This document shows, piece after piece, positions 54,943 through 56,235 of a stretch of 56,235 nucleotides of DNA. The translations under genes and the position numbers were made by a program. The notes beneath the pieces were generated by a model. That model saw nothing but the letters and a program-made list of their open reading frames with translations. It made no database searches and was not told where the DNA came from. Numbering within the stretch: the first letter of the stretch is position 1; every line of letters starts with the position of its first letter. The stretch is from Robiginitomaculum sp. (GTDB lineage: Bacteria; Pseudomonadota; Alphaproteobacteria; Caulobacterales; Maricaulaceae): positions 1 to 56,235 of the forward strand of contig JAESTZ010000101.1 of the NCBI GenBank assembly GCA_016763315.1, given 5' to 3'.

Positions 54943-55950
54943 TTGGTATTTCAAATTGAACAACAGCCATTTGATGATTTACGAGACCTGATTGCCAAGG
55001 TTCCAACTGGCAATGCTAAGTATCAAAAACAAGCCCTTAAGCGACAAATGGAAATTGCTTTGCCTTCCGGGGAGCTGGGGAGATTGGCCGAGCTTGCTGT
55101 ATGGCTGTCAACTTGGCAGGGGCAATGCCCGCCAACAATTAACAAGCCGCAAGTAATAGTGTTTGCCAGCTCGCACGGTGTGGCGAAACGCGGTGTTTCG
55201 GCTTATGGCATGGCACAAACCATAAGCAAAATCGAGGACTTGACCAGTGGCAAGGGTGGAGTCAACCAAATTGCCGGTACCGTTGGTTGCGGATTGAAAA
55301 TTGTTGAACTGGCTCCGGAACTACCGACACCTGATATTACCGCCGGTGCTGCATTAAGCGAACAGGACTGTGCTGCGACATTTGCTTTTGGTATGGAAGC
55401 AATATCCGAGAAACCAGATTTAATCGGTATTGGAGCCGTTGGTGCCGGTGCGACCACTTCGGCGGCAGCAGTCTCATTAGCGCTTTATGGCGGCGCAGCA
55501 TCGTTTTGGGCGCAATCCGGATCGGCAATACAAAAACCTGATTTGGTGGTGGCAAAAAGTAAAGCTATAGATGCTGCCTTGATCCGGCATCGTGGCAAGC
55601 TTGATGATCCGTTACAGGTGATGCGCCGTCTTGGTGGCCGTGATATTGCTGCAGTCGCCGGCGCGATAATTGCCGCAAGATATCAAAAAATACCAGTTGT
55701 TCTGGACGGATTTGTAGCAGCGGCAAGTGCGGCTGTTTTGCACAGTATCGAGCCTTCGTGCATCGACCACTGTATCGCTGGCGCAGTGACATTTCGTGAT
55801 TCACATCACGCATTGCTTGATCGTATCGGAAAAAAACCGGTGCTTGATCTTGGCATGGGCTTAGGCGATGGCTCTGGTGCGGCACTGGCTATATCGATAT
55901 TAAAAGCAGCTGCTGCTTGCCATAGCGGGATCGGAAAAGGGCAGTTTTAG
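54943..55950 (+). CDS. cobT: CobT-like phosphoribosyltransferase with altered active site
   Basis: 335 residues from the TTG at 54943, eight bases after AGGA. The fold is nicotinate-nucleotide:dimethylbenzimidazole phosphoribosyltransferase: PFDDLRDLIAKVPTG start, VIVFASSHGVAKRGVSAY, GKGGVNQIA, VVLDGFVAAASAAVL and RDSHHALL. But two glutamates known to be essential in the Salmonella enzyme (E174 and E317) are changed: GEMGIGNTT is GAVGAGATT here and LGEGSGAAL is LGDGSGAAL, with D309 replacing Glu. It may act with changed base specificity or slowly, or have a new role. No cobS or cobC in the window. Confidence 0.85.
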   Translation: MVFQIEQQPFDDLRDLIAKVPTGNAKYQKQALKRQMEIALPSGELGRLAELAVWLSTWQGQCPPTINKPQVIVFASSHGVAKRGVSAYGMAQTISKIEDLTSGKGGVNQIAGTVGCGLKIVELAPELPTPDITAGAALSEQDCAATFAFGMEAISEKPDLIGIGAVGAGATTSAAAVSLALYGGAASFWAQSGSAIQKPDLVVAKSKAIDAALIRHRGKLDDPLQVMRRLGGRDIAAVAGAIIAARYQKIPVVLDGFVAAASAAVLHSIEPSCIDHCIAGAVTFRDSHHALLDRIGKKPVLDLGMGLGDGSGAALAISILKAAAACHSGIGKGQF

Positions 55951-55965
55951 GAATTACTGCACGCC

Positions 55966-56100
55966 TGTCATCCTGTGCTTGACACGGGATCCATCCTTGC
56001 AGGTGGAACGGGAGAGTGGTTAAGAAATTGCCGACCGATCTTGGTGCTGGAACGGAATGGATGGGCTTCGGATCAAGCCCGGAGTGACAGGAATAGTCGC
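55966..56100. repeat. Composite palindromic repeat
   Basis: Modules are GTGCTTGACACGGGATCCAT, a variable insert, ATCTTGGTGCTGGAACGGAA and a GCCCGGAGTGAC end. The same modules in the same order occur on the minus strand at about 18205-18340 with different inserts and different terminal stem, and parts at 1550-1620. No gene. Confidence 0.8.
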
Positions 56101-56132
56101 GAGAAAAAACAACAAGAGCCACGTTCGCAATG

Positions 56133-56235
56133 CTTGTACCGGTGATCCAGTTTTGTTGTTGTAAATTTTAACATTGTTTCCCTCACCCCAGCCCTCTCCC
56201 GAACAGGGAGAGGGAGTCCTATTGCCACAAAACCA
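56133..56235 (-). repeat. Inverted copy of the 103-bp element at 7463
   Basis: Perfect reverse complement of 7463-7565 up to the window edge. The hairpin core CCCTCTCCCGAACAGGGAGAGGG is included. Confidence 0.92.

Overview
This 56 kb window looks like a chromosomal segment of an alphaproteobacterium of moderate GC. The evidence is the pdxH / J-domain protein / aroC neighbourhood, a holin of the gene-transfer-agent (GTA) type, a DUF2793 protein, a membrane retropepsin-like protease, and intergenic palindromic repeats of a style common in Alphaproteobacteria. The genus cannot be fixed from sequence alone. I saw no rRNA, tRNA, transposase or CRISPR array.

Layout. 0-10 kb is mostly housekeeping: the end of a tandem-repeat protein, an adenine-deaminase-like enzyme, a glycine-zipper lipoprotein-like protein, aroC plus a J-domain protein, pdxH, an acyl-CoA ligase, a diiron ferritin-like protein and a dicarboxylate symporter. 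10.4-12.2 kb holds an isolated lysis pair (M15 peptidase and GTA-type 3-TM holin) followed by a nucleotidyltransferase-like gene. 12.2-52.2 kb is a large surface-polysaccharide locus. 52.2-56 kb returns to core genes: dusA, a TSUP permease, a retropepsin-like protease and a divergent cobT. Dispersed palindromic repeats lie at about 1.4, 7.3, 18.1 and 56 kb.

The polysaccharide locus makes several activated sugars: dTDP-L-rhamnose (rfbA, C, B, D), GDP-mannose and its 4-keto-6-deoxy derivative (manC, an AGE-family isomerase, gmd), UDP-glucuronate/galacturonate (ugd and a 4-epimerase), and a full set for UDP-2,3-diacetamido-2,3-dideoxy-mannuronate (wbpA, B, E, D, I, scattered over 26-52 kb). Four glycosyltransferases, an AsnB-type amidotransferase, a methyltransferase, two NodB-fold proteins, an N-formyltransferase and left-handed beta-helix acyltransferases add assembly and decoration. 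Export is by a Wzm/Wzt-type ABC transporter; no Wzx or Wzy was seen.

The most unusual parts are: (i) an acyl carrier protein, AMP-dependent acyl ligase and FabG-like reductase beside an LpxD-like acyltransferase, which together could make and attach an ACP-borne acyl group to an aminosugar; (ii) an ankyrin protein translationally coupled to a sugar N-formyltransferase; (iii) a phage/GTA-like DUF2793 and carbohydrate-binding protein inside the capsule locus, together with the separate GTA-type lysis pair; (iv) gene decay, with a wbpI fragment, a doubly damaged acetyltransferase and single-base frameshifts in the wbpA and DUF2793 genes; and (v) a CobT homologue lacking both conserved catalytic glutamates.
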